From NCBI GenBank assembly GCA_963691705.1, contig OY829541.1, positions 69,969,189 to 70,033,188 on the forward strand: a stretch of 64,000 bases of DNA. Reading direction: 5' to 3'. Every line of letters starts with the position of its first letter. Positions within the stretch are counted from its first letter, which is position 1. The position numbers and the translations under genes are program-made. Below, in pieces: positions 26,101 to 35,723 of this stretch. Under the pieces are notes generated by a model that searched no databases, had not been told where the DNA came from, and saw nothing but the letters and a program-made list of their open reading frames with translations. Source of the stretch: Viola odorata. Taxonomy: Eukaryota > Streptophyta > Magnoliopsida > Malpighiales > Violaceae.

Positions 26101-27541
26101 AATTGAGGGTCTAGACTATGGTGAAACATTTAGCCCAGTTGTCAAGCCACCTTCTATTCGTACTATCCTCAGTATTGCCATTTCCCTCAACTGGCCTTTG
26201 CGCCAACTTGATGTCCACAATGCTTTTCTTCATGGTGAGTTACAGGAACAGGTATACATGGAACAACCGACTGGATTTCACGACCCCCATCATGCCACAC
26301 ATGTTTGTCTACTGAAGAAATCTCTCTATGGCCTCAAGCAAGCACCTCGGGCTTGGTATCAACGCTTGAGTGAATTCCTCCAATCCACTGGTTTCATTCC
26401 CTCTACTCTTGACACATCTCTTTTCATACTAAACAAGGGGGGTCTAATTGTCTACATTCTTGTTTATGTTGATGACATCATCATTACTGGCAACAATTCG
26501 TATTTTCTAGAACAGACCATCTCCACACTTGGCAAGGCCTTTAAGCTACGAGACCTGGGCGCACTCAGCTTCTTTCTTGGTATCTCTGCCATACGATCCA
26601 AAGCAGGCCTCTTCTTATCTCAACAACAATATACTGCAGACATTCTCTCTCGCGCCGGCATGACCAACTGTAAACCAATCAACACACCATCAGCCTCTGA
26701 TTCTGAATTGGTAAAATCCACTGCATCTACCACCTTCTCCAATCCAACTCTTTATCGTTCTATTGTTGGATCTCTGCTATATTTAACAATGACCCGACCA
26801 GATATCACATATGCTGTCAATCGAGTGTGTCAATTCATGCATGCACCATCTGATTTACACTGGAACTATGTCAAACGTATTCTTCGATACCTACAAGGTA
26901 CCTCCAACCTTGGTCTTTTCTACTCCGCTGCTAGTCCACTTCGAGTCCAAGTTTTTACAGATGCTGATTGGGCCGGTAATCAACAAGATCGTAAGTCGAC
27001 TGGAGGGTTTCTTACTTATCTCGGTTGCAACCTCATCACATGGCAAGCAAAGAAACAAAGAACGGTTGCCCGCAGTTCCACTGAAGCTGAATACAAATCA
27101 CTCGCTGATGGAGCAGCAGATGTTGTCTGGCTACGAAATCTCCTATGTGAATTAGGCTACGTCAATTTACCACCCCCCATATTATGGTGTGACAATCTTG
27201 GAGCCACCTACATGGCAGCCAATCCGGTCTTTCATGCTCGCACAAAACATGTTGAGGTAGACTTTCATTTTGTCCGGGATCTTGTAAAGAAGGGTGAACT
27301 CTCTGTCCAGTACGTCTGCACAACTGATCAGCTTGCTGATGTCTTAACTAAGTCTCTATCCACCAAACGGTTTAACTTTCTCCGTTCCAAACTGAGCCTG
27401 GTGACATCCCCATCCTCAGTTTGCGGGGGAGTATTAAGCCCAGCAAATCCATGCAAGCCCAGCAACAGCAAGCCTCAAGCCCAAACCACAAGCATGATGC
27501 ATGGAATGACTCATGCACACACTATGAAGACAAAGACCTAA
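23108..27541 (+). CDS. Full-length copia gag-pol polyprotein
   Basis: 1,477 codons are open from MATLTPTS to a stop inside the 3' LTR; the retroviral-type domains end near codon 1430. Gag comes first, then a CCHC knuckle at about 310-323 and protease DTGASHH at about 354. The integrase zinc region HHRLGHP is at about 505, with catalytic Asp in SDVWGP (about 568), Asp in QTDWGGEY (about 631) and Glu in GQVERKH (about 668). Reverse transcriptase has YVDDIIITG at about 1120. RNase H has DADWAG and STEAEY at about 1280-1325. No frameshift or stop interrupts it, so the element may be capable of retrotransposition. The last 45 residues are LTR-encoded and probably not functional. Confidence 0.94.
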   Translation: MATLTPTSATNTSTITTTPTSSTNTSTIINITNPSHFISLKLTNRNYLFWRDLVEPYLIGLGLLGYINGTVACPPTAILGEGAQQATANPAYQLWIQQDNLIISTLRSSLSEETMGLVSGMTTSHQIWQTLASSLASPSNTRISTLHQGLHELLFDSSDSISVFLHRAKAIADELMAAGRPISTADLNVHIFRALNKHDDYKSLVTTLNARVEPVQFNDLISLCLSQEFLDKAIITPTPTPQTTINPPMSSPTTNHTANNTQRTTNFSPSSFYRGGSHPSRGRGRGRGHYNNRGGRSDYGQERTPSGRPWCTYCSKAGHLAATCFQRFPPQQFSDPHANSVMHSPSGHHHYWYPDTGASHHVTPDLSQLSQYQEYHGSDSLELSNGRHVPIAHIGNSFLPTSSKPLKLSSILHVPSLNKPLLSVQKLAQDNHAYWTFDSNSFSLKDMATKTTLLDGPSRHGLYHLQSSSVVPLNKTSSLGAQSFSSSSSPTINSVERVSPPLWHHRLGHPNSKVLTYVISQFNLPVLHNKSYKLQKFFCPSCPMGKLSRQHLPLTGHTTSSPLELIHSDVWGPSPYVSPTGHKYYVIFVDDYSKFTWYYPLTKKSDVFPTFKTFQTFVERQFQKQIKSVQTDWGGEYRKLNQYFSSIGIRHRIMCPHTHEQQGQVERKHRHIVDTGLSLLANANLPQKFWVYAMDTAVYLINRLPTSVLKNQSPYQKLIHQIPDYKFLKIFGCLCFPYLRPYNTHKFDYRSQPCVFLGYSPFHLGYRCLDKSTGRIYVARHVTFDENTYPFLNPTPPISSTTKNHTTVLVPNPLLSTKNISLNQPHQTTQSTHPNQGQSSTTHSIVQPTPSSTPCSSPPECQQAPCMSTQSEGTLGPYPDHTTIPMNPAEPTTIFKTHPMTLRPTKHPNPKYANSTTTQPTLTTSEPSCFTEANKHPSWRKAMTEELNALLSTGTWTLIPREPHMNVIGNKWVFRIKRRSDGTIERYKARLVAKGFHQIEGLDYGETFSPVVKPPSIRTILSIAISLNWPLRQLDVHNAFLHGELQEQVYMEQPTGFHDPHHATHVCLLKKSLYGLKQAPRAWYQRLSEFLQSTGFIPSTLDTSLFILNKGGLIVYILVYVDDIIITGNNSYFLEQTISTLGKAFKLRDLGALSFFLGISAIRSKAGLFLSQQQYTADILSRAGMTNCKPINTPSASDSELVKSTASTTFSNPTLYRSIVGSLLYLTMTRPDITYAVNRVCQFMHAPSDLHWNYVKRILRYLQGTSNLGLFYSAASPLRVQVFTDADWAGNQQDRKSTGGFLTYLGCNLITWQAKKQRTVARSSTEAEYKSLADGAADVVWLRNLLCELGYVNLPPPILWCDNLGATYMAANPVFHARTKHVEVDFHFVRDLVKKGELSVQYVCTTDQLADVLTKSLSTKRFNFLRSKLSLVTSPSSVCGGVLSPANPCKPSNSKPQAQTTSMMHGMTHAHTMKTKT

Positions 27542-27741
27542 CAAATGACTCATGCATACACTATGAAGACAAAGACCTAACACACTATGAAGAAAATGGT
27601 GCACTAGCATTTATATTTTATTCCTATAACTCATGTATAAATAGGAGTGTTCACTTCATTGTAAATTCATTCAATTCAAAAACATCAATCAAAACATCTT
27701 CTATCAATCTCTTCTCTAGTCTCTCTTCTCTGGTTTCTATA
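27432..27741 (+). repeat. 3' LTR of the copia element
   Basis: 310 bp, identical by eye to the 5' LTR. It follows the polypurine tract gcggggga directly. It contains the stop codon of the polyprotein frame. Confidence 0.92.
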
Positions 27742-27985
27742 TGGTGCTTGCTTGGAGTACGTTCTTGTCCATAGTCACTACGACCACCTCTGTTGTTATA
27801 GTGGCCACGACCACGTCCACGACCACGTATGTGTTTACAATGAAGTGAACACTCCTATTTATACATGAGTTCACCCTTCTTTACAAGATCCCGGACAAAA
27901 TGAAAGTCTACCTCAACATGTTTTGTGCGAGCATGAAAGACCGGATTGGCTGCCATGATAAAAAGTCTACCTCAACATGTAAAAA
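27742..27985 (-). mobile_element. Scrambled antisense fragments of the same copia element
   Basis: Four pieces of the neighbouring element lie in inverse orientation past the 3' LTR. Piece A (27750-27827) is the complement of the gag Arg/Gly-rich region (about 23950-24025). Piece B (27833-27872) is the complement of the LTR TATA region. Piece C (27869-27957) is the complement of 27211-27301 in RNase H. Piece D (27960-27981) repeats part of C. Pieces B and C share the bases agtt at their join. Mannanase intron sequence resumes at about 27982. The order is unlike any single element, so this is a patchwork. Confidence 0.88.
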
Positions 27986-28216
27986 AGTTTGTTTTTTCTT
28001 CTTTCTTCTTCTTTTTTCCATTTTTGCTATTCCACTTGATTAATGTTATTTTTCTTCTTTTTTTTGGGTTGGTTTGTGGAATGTAATTGGTAGACTGTGC
28101 TGACGAGACGTAACAGTGTAACCGGCGTTGAATACAAAGATGACCCAACCATTATGGCTTGGGAGCTTATGAACGAGCCCAGATGCGTCTCCGATCCGTC
28201 AGGACGAACCCTTCAG

Positions 28217-28788
28217 GTGTACTATATAATACATCCGATAGTTTTCAACATTTGTAATTTTATTTTAATCAAATCTTTAACGTATTATTTTATCTGAAAA
28301 ACTCTATGTTTCGAGAGTGATAGAAGTAGTATTAGATTATTAGGTAAGTGGGTTTAGTACCTCTAGAAATTGACATTTGACTAGAAAAAGTGCTAACGCT
28401 AATTAAGGAAGTGAAGTTTCGTGCATGCTACCAAACTTGTGAAATATGGTAACAAATGTGGACCTGAAAATCTTAACCACAAAACATGATTTGATTGGTC
28501 CATTTCGGCCCAACAAATCATGTGGTCCAGATTTTTCCAGTAAACCCATTGGACAATGGTTTTGATTAACGACAACCCATTTTCAGCTTTCTAAATTTTA
28601 TGGTGTTAAGAAAAGGACAACCTCTACTGGGAGAATTGGTGATTAACTTGCCATATAAGAAAAATAATTTTTAAACCTTTTCCTATGAAAGAAAATTAGT
28701 TGATTAGTATAGTTGATGTGAGTAGTTCTTAGTGTGAAGTCGATCTATCTGATGTGAAATGTGTGGTTGGTTGATTGTTATATGGCAG
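28217..28788 (+). other. Mannanase intron 3
   Basis: 572-bp intron between GTGTAC and GGCAG borders. It is AT-rich with no recognisable element. Confidence 0.7.
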
Positions 28789-29534
28789 GCCTGGATAACA
28801 GAGATGGCTTCTTACTTGAAATCCATAGATGGGAACCACCTATTGGAAATAGGATTGGAAGGATTCTATGGACAATCTTCTCAAAATCAGCAACAAAATC
28901 TAAACTCCCAAGTTGGAACAGATTTCATTGCAAACAATCAAATCCCAGAAATTGATTTTGCCACAGTTCACTCCTACCCTGACCAATGGTAATCGTTTCT
29001 CAGCTTTTTATTTCCTCTCCAATTCGGTTTTTAACGGAAAAAAATAATATAAAAATGCTCCCTCATGACATTGTTCTAGCAATTTTTGGTATTTAATTGT
29101 CAGCATTGTCTTTATAAAACAGGCTTCCTAATGTGGATGAAGCTGGTCTGGAATCGTTCTTGAACGAGTGGCTGAACAATCACATTCAAGATGCACAGAA
29201 CATTCTGCAGAAACCGGTTCTGTTTGCAGAATTCGGGAAATCATCAACCTCAGGTTACAGCAAAAGGGATGAGTTTTTCAACACAGTCTACGCAGCAATT
29301 TATTCGTCGGCCAGGGGTGGAGGAGCTGCCGCCGGTGGCATGTTCTGGCAGCTGTTTACGGATGGAATGGACTCGTTCCGAGATGGGTATGAGGTGGTTT
29401 TCAGTCAGAATCCTTCAACTGCTGGGATCATTCTTGATCAGTCCAACAAGCTGAATCACATCAGGAAGATGTATGTTAAGCTTAGAAACATTGAAAAGTG
29501 GAATCGAGCAAGAATTAGACAAAATGGGAAGTGA

Positions 29535-30361
29535 AAAATGAGAGAAAAAGAAGTGTAAAATTATACAAGTTTGATATTACAAAACCTTATATACCAAAAA
29601 TAACTTTTTCTACATTAAAATTACGGTAGAAATCAATTCCTTGCCCAAATAGGCATGGGACAAAAATGGTTCTTTTCTTCTCTTTTTGGTTTTAAAATAA
29701 TTTTATAATGAATCAAGATTCGAACTTAAAATTATCCGATTGACCTTGCCATTATTATATAAACATAATTTATCTATTAATTTAAAATTAAAAAACCATG
29801 AATATATTATTATTTTTAAAATAAATATAATTTAATAAATCGAAAACAGTTGAGATAAATTACACACATTCAACCGCTATTAGTTAATATTTTATCATCA
29901 ACCGACAACCAATAAGCTACATGCCCATTGAAATCAATCTCAGTGTAGGAGAGCATTCTGTTTGGAATACTAAGTTACTAACCTTTAGATGAGTAAATAT
30001 CAAATTATTAGATATACAGTTCACCTGCAATTTGCCACAAGGCCAAAGTTCAAAAAAGAAAGTCAGTCTACCACCAGGCTAAAGTTTGAGCCTTAATCCC
30101 ACTACTTATTTTATCATCATGACCCAGGTGTTTGATAGCTCTAAACTAAAGGGTCTCTAACTTATTGCTAAGGACACTAAATCCTCTAGCAGACTTCTCT
30201 TGTTCATGGTTGGAAAAAGAACCACATAATGTTTTACACATATTATCACTAGCACGAGTCGAACCGCGTAAAGCGCGATGCAGACGAACAGCTCCTTCAT
30301 TCAGCTTCCAACAACTGCCGCAGTTAGAGCAAGAAACTTGCTTAAGAGGGATTCGAGTAGT
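29535..30361. other. Intergenic between tail-to-tail mannanase and AGPase genes
   Basis: AT-rich spacer holding both 3' UTRs. A short ORF at 30165-30365 shows no family resemblance. Nothing else is seen. Confidence 0.5.
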
Positions 30362-33300
30362 CTAGATGACAGTTCCATCCTTAATTGTTGCATTCTTCAG
30401 AATGACTGTGATTCCAGATCTAATGTAAAAACCTTCAGTTGGTCTATCTGCTTCTGCAACACCCTGAGAAGGCAAAACCATTTTACCGAGCCAAAATGCC
30501 TCAGTCAAATGCAGAATGACACTACGCTGCAATCAGCTTCAAGAATAACCAAAGATTCCTTGGTTTAAAACCGGAGAAAGCTATACTTACGTCAGAATTT
30601 GCAATGATCACATCTCTTCCTATCCGAGCATTCTTGTCAATAATGCAATTCCTGAGAAAAAATCCACATATGTAGAGCCAACATGTTAAAGCATTCTATT
30701 ATGACAAAAATAAACAATAAAAATCTACGCAAGTGAACATCCCAAATCTTGAGGGACTTCTGCAGTTCAATTCCCACCTGATTTTGGTATTCTCTCCAAC
30801 ACCAATTGGAACCTTTCCTTCTGCTAGCTGTGAGGCTATTTCAGATTCTGTCTGGTAGTAATCTGCACCCATCATCATGGTATCCTGAAAATAATACTAG
30901 AAATACTATAATCCTGTCCAAAGATCCAAAAGATGTAGCTATCAATTTATCTTAGAAATATGTACTAACCTTAAGCTCAACACCAGTCTCTAAACGTGAG
31001 CGAATACCAACTATAGAGTGTTGCACGCTACATTCTCGCAAGAAGCAGCCGTGTGAAATTATGGCATCCACGATCTGCAACAAACAATCAGTAATAAGAT
31101 ATGACGAGCAAAGAAAAATTACGGATTTATTTAGGCTCACAATCCTACCCTGCATTTATCAACTTTAGTAGGTGGCAAGAATCTAGGAGATGTGAAAAAA
31201 GGTGTCTTCGGATCATAAAATTGAAACTTTGGAAACTGCACGAGGAAACAAGAAAAAAGAAATCATTAGTTTATAGAATTACAAGCATCAAGGGATACTA
31301 AGAATTTATACTTATATTCTTCTTTTTCCTTCTTTTTCTTGAGGGGCAATTTATTTGCAAATCAGCTAGCAGTGCGCTGTATAGATAAGTTCCGAATAAA
31401 TGCCTTAACCTGTTTTGTGAGGGCCAAATTGGCATTAAAAAAGGATGGCATAGTTCCAATGTCTTCCCAGTAGTCAGTGAATAAGTAAGCCTGAAAAAGC
31501 AAAAGAAATCACCACATCAAATTCAATCCTTGTGTTAAAGGTTAGGTGACACCAACTTGTTAGAAAGGAAAGATTTTGCGAAAAGTATATAATGTTGAAG
31601 GAAAATTTATTTGAAGAGTGATCTAACTTGGACATTATGCTCCATCACTGCAGATGGAATTATTTCAGACCCAAAGTCATTGCATGAGGGGTAGCTCCAT
31701 CTCAGCAACTTTAGTAGGACATCTGTTCTGAAAACATAAACACCCATTGATGCAATGTAAGGCAAGGCATCTCGCTTTGATAGCCCCAGCAGAGTAGTAT
31801 CAATTTGCTGCAGTGCACAGGTAAAACAAGGAAGGATGAAGTTTAGATAAGAAAACTAACGACATATACGATAAACTCTCTCTCGGGCCAATCAAGAAGG
31901 AAACTAAGGAAATCAGCTCAAAACTGCACAGTATCAGAAGAACTACCATTGCTTTCAGGTCAGGACCCGTGGGTTTCTCAGCAAATTGGATGATGCGTCC
32001 CATGCTGTCAGTCTTCATCAATCCATAATCTGATGCTCGGCTGCAAGATGACAAATTTGAGAGGAACTTCAAGATGCATAGAAAAAACATCCATCGATCT
32101 ACAACTAATATCGTGAGTGACAAAAAAAAAATTGTATCTAAATAAATATGAATCAGGCCTTAACATTATAAAGTTTAATTCAAAACAGAAGAAGGCAAAC
32201 TGAAATAAGCAAGTGCATATCAAGAAACCAGGTAAGAAAGATCATCCAATCACATGCACACATGTCCGGAGATAATTAAAGTGATTCTTTGTGTGAGACA
32301 CAAAGGACCATGTAGGATGTGACTTGGAATAATATCAGATATACCTGCTATCCATGGGCACACATGAAACTGTAATATCTGCATTTGTGTCAATATGCTT
32401 CTGCAAATACAAAAGAACAGAAGAAAATTCTAACTTGATAAGTCAGGGAAGTAAGAGGAAATAGTGGACACAATCCACACTAGCGGATAGCTAAATGCGT
32501 ACCTGCAAAAGATCCATATAATCCATTCGATAAAGGTGATCACCAGACAAGATCAACACATGCTCTACATCCTTGTTCTTTGCATCCTGAATGAATGGTA
32601 CAAAACCCAGTTAGACTAATACAGACTGACATCCACAAACCTTCAAAACCAAATCAAAATCTTAACAATTCACCTCAAAGACCCATATAAACTGTCTCAC
32701 TGCATCTGCTGTCCCTTGGAACCATTTCTTTCCTGATTCCCCTGGTGTTTGAGTAGCAGCTAGGACCTGTTTAGCAGACAAACATACCTAAGTTAAGGAA
32801 AATATATGATAATACCTTAGTATTTCTTAAAATAAAACTTCATGATCTCTTTTTGCCAATAATTCATCAGAATTTTCTCCAAGAAATTTGTACTCACCTC
32901 CACAAATCCATCCCCCCCAAAATTGACACCATTGCCAAAGTTATAAGTCCTAGCTAAGTGCCGATTGAGTGAAAAAGAGTTAAACTGTGTTAATATAAAA
33001 ATCTTATTTATCCCACTATTGATGCAGTTACTCATCGGAATATCAATCAATCTGTAACACCCTCCAATTGGAACCTGTGAATAAGAGAAAATTAACATAA
33101 ATCCTACACATCAAACTTATAAAACAGAGTGGACGAGTCAAAAATCCAACATTAGAAATGCAACTGAGCTCTCATCATGCAACTGCCAAAAAAAAAATTG
33201 AAGTCTTACGGCAGGCTTGGCTCTTCTGCTGGTAAGAGGAAAAAGGCGTGTCCCAGCTCCTCCCCCCAATATAATTGAAGCTACATTTCTTGGTTCGGCT

Positions 33301-33852
33301 CTAGGTGTCTCGAACAGTGGTGCCTCAAATATCTGAATTCCCAAATTCAATCCATTAAAATGCCATATTGTGCTAATGAAATTCATTGCCTTTTGTTATC
33401 TTTTACAGGTGCAAGAAATGGTAAATGAGAAAAGGAAGAACATAAACAAAATGATGATTTGTACTTACCACTGTCTCTTTTTTAATATCTGAAGTAAGAA
33501 CAGAGAAAGCAGCGCCAGGTTTCATCCTTGAAACATCTTTATCACCTGCATTTCTTGCATTATTCCACAATCCAGCACTCAAATTTTTTCTCTTCTGGTT
33601 CATCGTAATCCCCTTTCCCCAAAATGAACCACGGTCATCTCTAATATCTCTTCTCCGAACACTAACCGCACTGCCACATACCTTCAAGGCAGCACAGCAA
33701 GAATCCCCCCAGATGACACCTAGCAGAAGATGCACACAAAAATAAGTTGAATATGAAATCAACAACCAAAAAGCCAAAACTTTCCAGGAAAAGAAACAGA
33801 GTGAAAGGGACCCAGATCAAAAGCAAATTATGGAGAAAAAGAAAGTACCCAT
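30362..33852 (-). CDS. Glucose-1-phosphate adenylyltransferase (AGPase) large subunit, plastidic
   Basis: Fifteen coding exons: 33852-33849, 33719-33469, 33332-33210, 33074-32898, 32766-32674, 32586-32503, 32400-32345, 32040-31947, 31807-31628, 31490-31410, 31235-31149, 31074-30970, 30884-30778, 30651-30591 and 30463-30362. They join in frame to 534 residues. The first coding exon is only ATGG; the GT donor follows at once. The enzyme makes ADP-glucose, the committed step of starch synthesis, with the small subunit. The N-terminus ([18 protein letters not shown]) fits a transit peptide. The nucleotide loop [20 protein letters not shown] keeps Arg114 and Lys124, which catalytically dead large subunits replace. 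[10 protein letters not shown] and EKPTGP follow, and the sequence ends with the usual beta-helix and TVI. The ATG choice rests on splicing logic; no ATG exists in frame inside exon 2 before residue 41. Confidence 0.92.
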
Positions 33853-35220
33853 ATAGAAAAAAAGAGAGAAGATCAAACTTTCTACAATCTACGGTGTTTT
33901 TGGTGAGATGAAAATGGGGAGCAGTGGCAGCTGAAGAGAAAGGAGTGTGATCTAGTGATGGAGACCCTAAAAGTGATCACGAGAAATCCAATAACCGATT
34001 CTGATTTTGTGAATAAGGTTTTGAATGTTTTTGAATGTTGAACCCATTTGCATTGTCAGCTTAGTATCAATAGGACTCTCTCTTTTCAGCTCATATTATG
34101 AATCATACTTTAAAAGAAAATATTATCCCTCCAATAACAAAACAATTAGGGGTACATACGTGCATACATCTCAATGTTGAGCTGATATATAGTAGTAATT
34201 ATTTAATGTTGACTAAACTAAGGTAACCTTTTTTCTATTGGACTCATCCCTCTAATTACGCCATTGATCAACTTCTAAGAAAATTAGATTAATCATTAAA
34301 GAAAGTAATGTAGTGAGTGTAATCATAATCACAAGTTATACATGTGATAATTAAGAAATAATTTAATATTAGTGTTACTAAGTTGGCAAGATTGAGTGAT
34401 GACATTAATAAAGAATTGAAGTATTTAATTAATAGTTTATTAATTTATTTGCTAATGTCCTTGGACCAATTGAAAAGGGTTTTTTCCTAGGACGAGAAGG
34501 AGAAAGAAAGTACAGAGAGATCTGAAAATGCTGCGTGGCGTGTGGTGGGTGGACATGGAATTGCAAGGCACGTAACACTAGTATACTACTTAAATAGACA
34601 AAGACGGTAGATTTTTCCCGGATAAATTATAGTATTATTAAATTAAATAAACACATAAGAAGTGTATTACAAGACCCAAAGTCGACATTGGAAATTTAAA
34701 AACGGAGTGATCATAGCTATGACCGGCTTGAAATATGCAAATCATAGAAATAGATCACTACTCTCACGGAAAATTAGAAGATCACTTCAGCAGTATCATA
34801 ACCATATCGAATTATCTAAACTAAAAATCAGGAGAACCTGCTGCGCACTAATATATACAAATTAACTCTCAAAATTAGAATAATTTCGTTATATCTGGTA
34901 AAATTTACCTTCAAAACATTTCATATGCATATTATGATTTATGTTTATGTTTGGGCAAGTTGGACTAAGGTTGAATTTCAAACTCTTAACTTTTCTTAAA
35001 AAAGAAATTCACACTATTTGGATTTTGTAATGTCGTACCCTTTTTGACAACAAAATGAAACGCTCTAAATAAGCTTTGCCAAGCCCAAACTCGAACCCAA
35101 ATTGGGCTCAAAATTTGGCCCACAAAAATGAGGCCCATATCCACAAACAATCTCATCACAATTACACGCCCACATCCATCCTCCACCTCTCCTCTCATTC
35201 CCGTCACAGCACACGGAAAA
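33853..35220. other. Divergent intergenic region, AGPase to bL31c
   Basis: 33853-34050 is probably AGPase 5' UTR. From 34080 to about 35050 the sequence is AT-rich without a supportable gene. Confidence 0.45.
35081..35220 (+). promoter_or_regulatory. bL31c promoter with site II motifs
   Basis: GGCCCA occurs at 35117-35122 and 35132-35137, with ATTGGGCT at 35101-35108 and further GCCCA upstream. Site II (TGGGCC/T) clusters are typical of plant ribosomal-protein promoters, and this cluster ends about 85 bp from the start codon. Confidence 0.5.
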
Positions 35221-35723
35221 ATGGCGCTCACTCTCACCAGCTCATTCCTGCAAACTAAACCACTTTCTTCTCCAATCCCATCTACCAAGAAGGTAAATAG
35301 CAAAAACGAAATCAAATTCCCAGTTTTTTCTACGATTATTTCCATGTTTTTAGTTATTCGTTATTTTGTTAATTTCTCGATTACATGAAGGTGAATGCGG
35401 CGGGGAATCATACGATGCGTGTCACTTGTCGGAAGAAGGACATACACCCACAATTCTACGAGGACGCCAAAGTTTATTGCAACAGTGAGCTGGTCATGAC
35501 CACTGGTGGGACCCAGAAAGAGTACGTCGTTGATGTTTGGTCCGGCAACCATCCGTTCTACCTCGGCAGCCGGTCTGCTCTACTGCTTGATGCCGACCAG
35601 GTTGAGAAGTTCCGCAAGAAATTTGCTGGGATCGACTCGATTATGGAAATCCCGGTGCTTAAAGGAGAGATTGTGCTGCCTCCTCGGCGCAAATCAGCTG
35701 GCAAAGGCGGCAAGAAGAAGTAG
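35221..35723 (+). CDS. RPL31: 50S ribosomal protein bL31c, chloroplastic
   Basis: Two exons, 35221-35292 and 35391-35723, join in phase 0 to 134 residues. The first 30 residues are Ser/Thr/Pro-rich and basic, as in a plastid transit peptide. The mature part begins near MRVTCRKKDIHPQFYEDAKV, the bacterial L31 start, followed by the conserved DVWSGNHPFYLG. The C-terminus is a basic tail RRKSAGKGGKKK. bL31 sits in the large ribosomal subunit near the central protuberance and bridges to the small subunit. The canonical plant protein has this length. In Arabidopsis the homologue is essential for embryo development (EMB2184, recalled). Confidence 0.95.

Larger units (their letters stand above)
19831..27741 (+). 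mobile_element. Ty1/copia LTR retrotransposon with internal tandem duplication
   Basis: The element is bounded by two 310-bp LTRs that look identical by eye. It carries a leader, a truncated gag-protease-integrase copy (20744-22573), then a second leader and a full polyprotein ORF (23108-27541). A purine tract (gcggggga) precedes the 3' LTR. After the 5' LTR the sequence TGGTAGCGGAGCC occupies the primer-binding position but matches the usual initiator-Met PBS poorly. LTR termini are TAT...ATA rather than TG...CA. Domain order gag-PR-INT-RT-RNaseH is that of copia. The identity of LTRs and near-identity of the duplicated halves point to a very recent insertion. No clear 5-bp target duplication is visible because the right border is rearranged. 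Confidence 0.93.
19157..29534 (+). pseudogene. GH5 mannan endo-1,4-beta-mannosidase gene interrupted by a copia element
   Basis: Exons are 19157-19486, 19646-about 19830, 28094-28216, 28789-28988 and 29123-29534. The start is the ATG of [14 protein letters not shown], which opens a hydrophobic signal peptide. Plant endo-beta-mannanases are secreted and cut mannans of the cell wall. The acid/base Glu is in WELMNEPRC (exon 3) and the nucleophile Glu in VLFAEFGKS (exon 5). Exon 2 breaks after KDYYKN, exactly where the retrotransposon LTR starts. The few residues expected before TVLTRRN, and the exon 2 donor, are lost or scrambled beyond the element. All other exons and splice sites are intact, so the gene was functional until recently. 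Read-through into the LTR meets a stop at 20144. I call it a disrupted allele; an alternative assembly haplotype could be intact. Confidence 0.85.

Noticed and set aside
33720..33777. [10 protein letters not shown] as the AGPase start
   Set aside because: This part lies in a GT-AG intron with an in-frame hydrophobic string unlike a transit peptide; the ATGG exon at 33849-33852 joins in phase to the conserved SCCAALK start.
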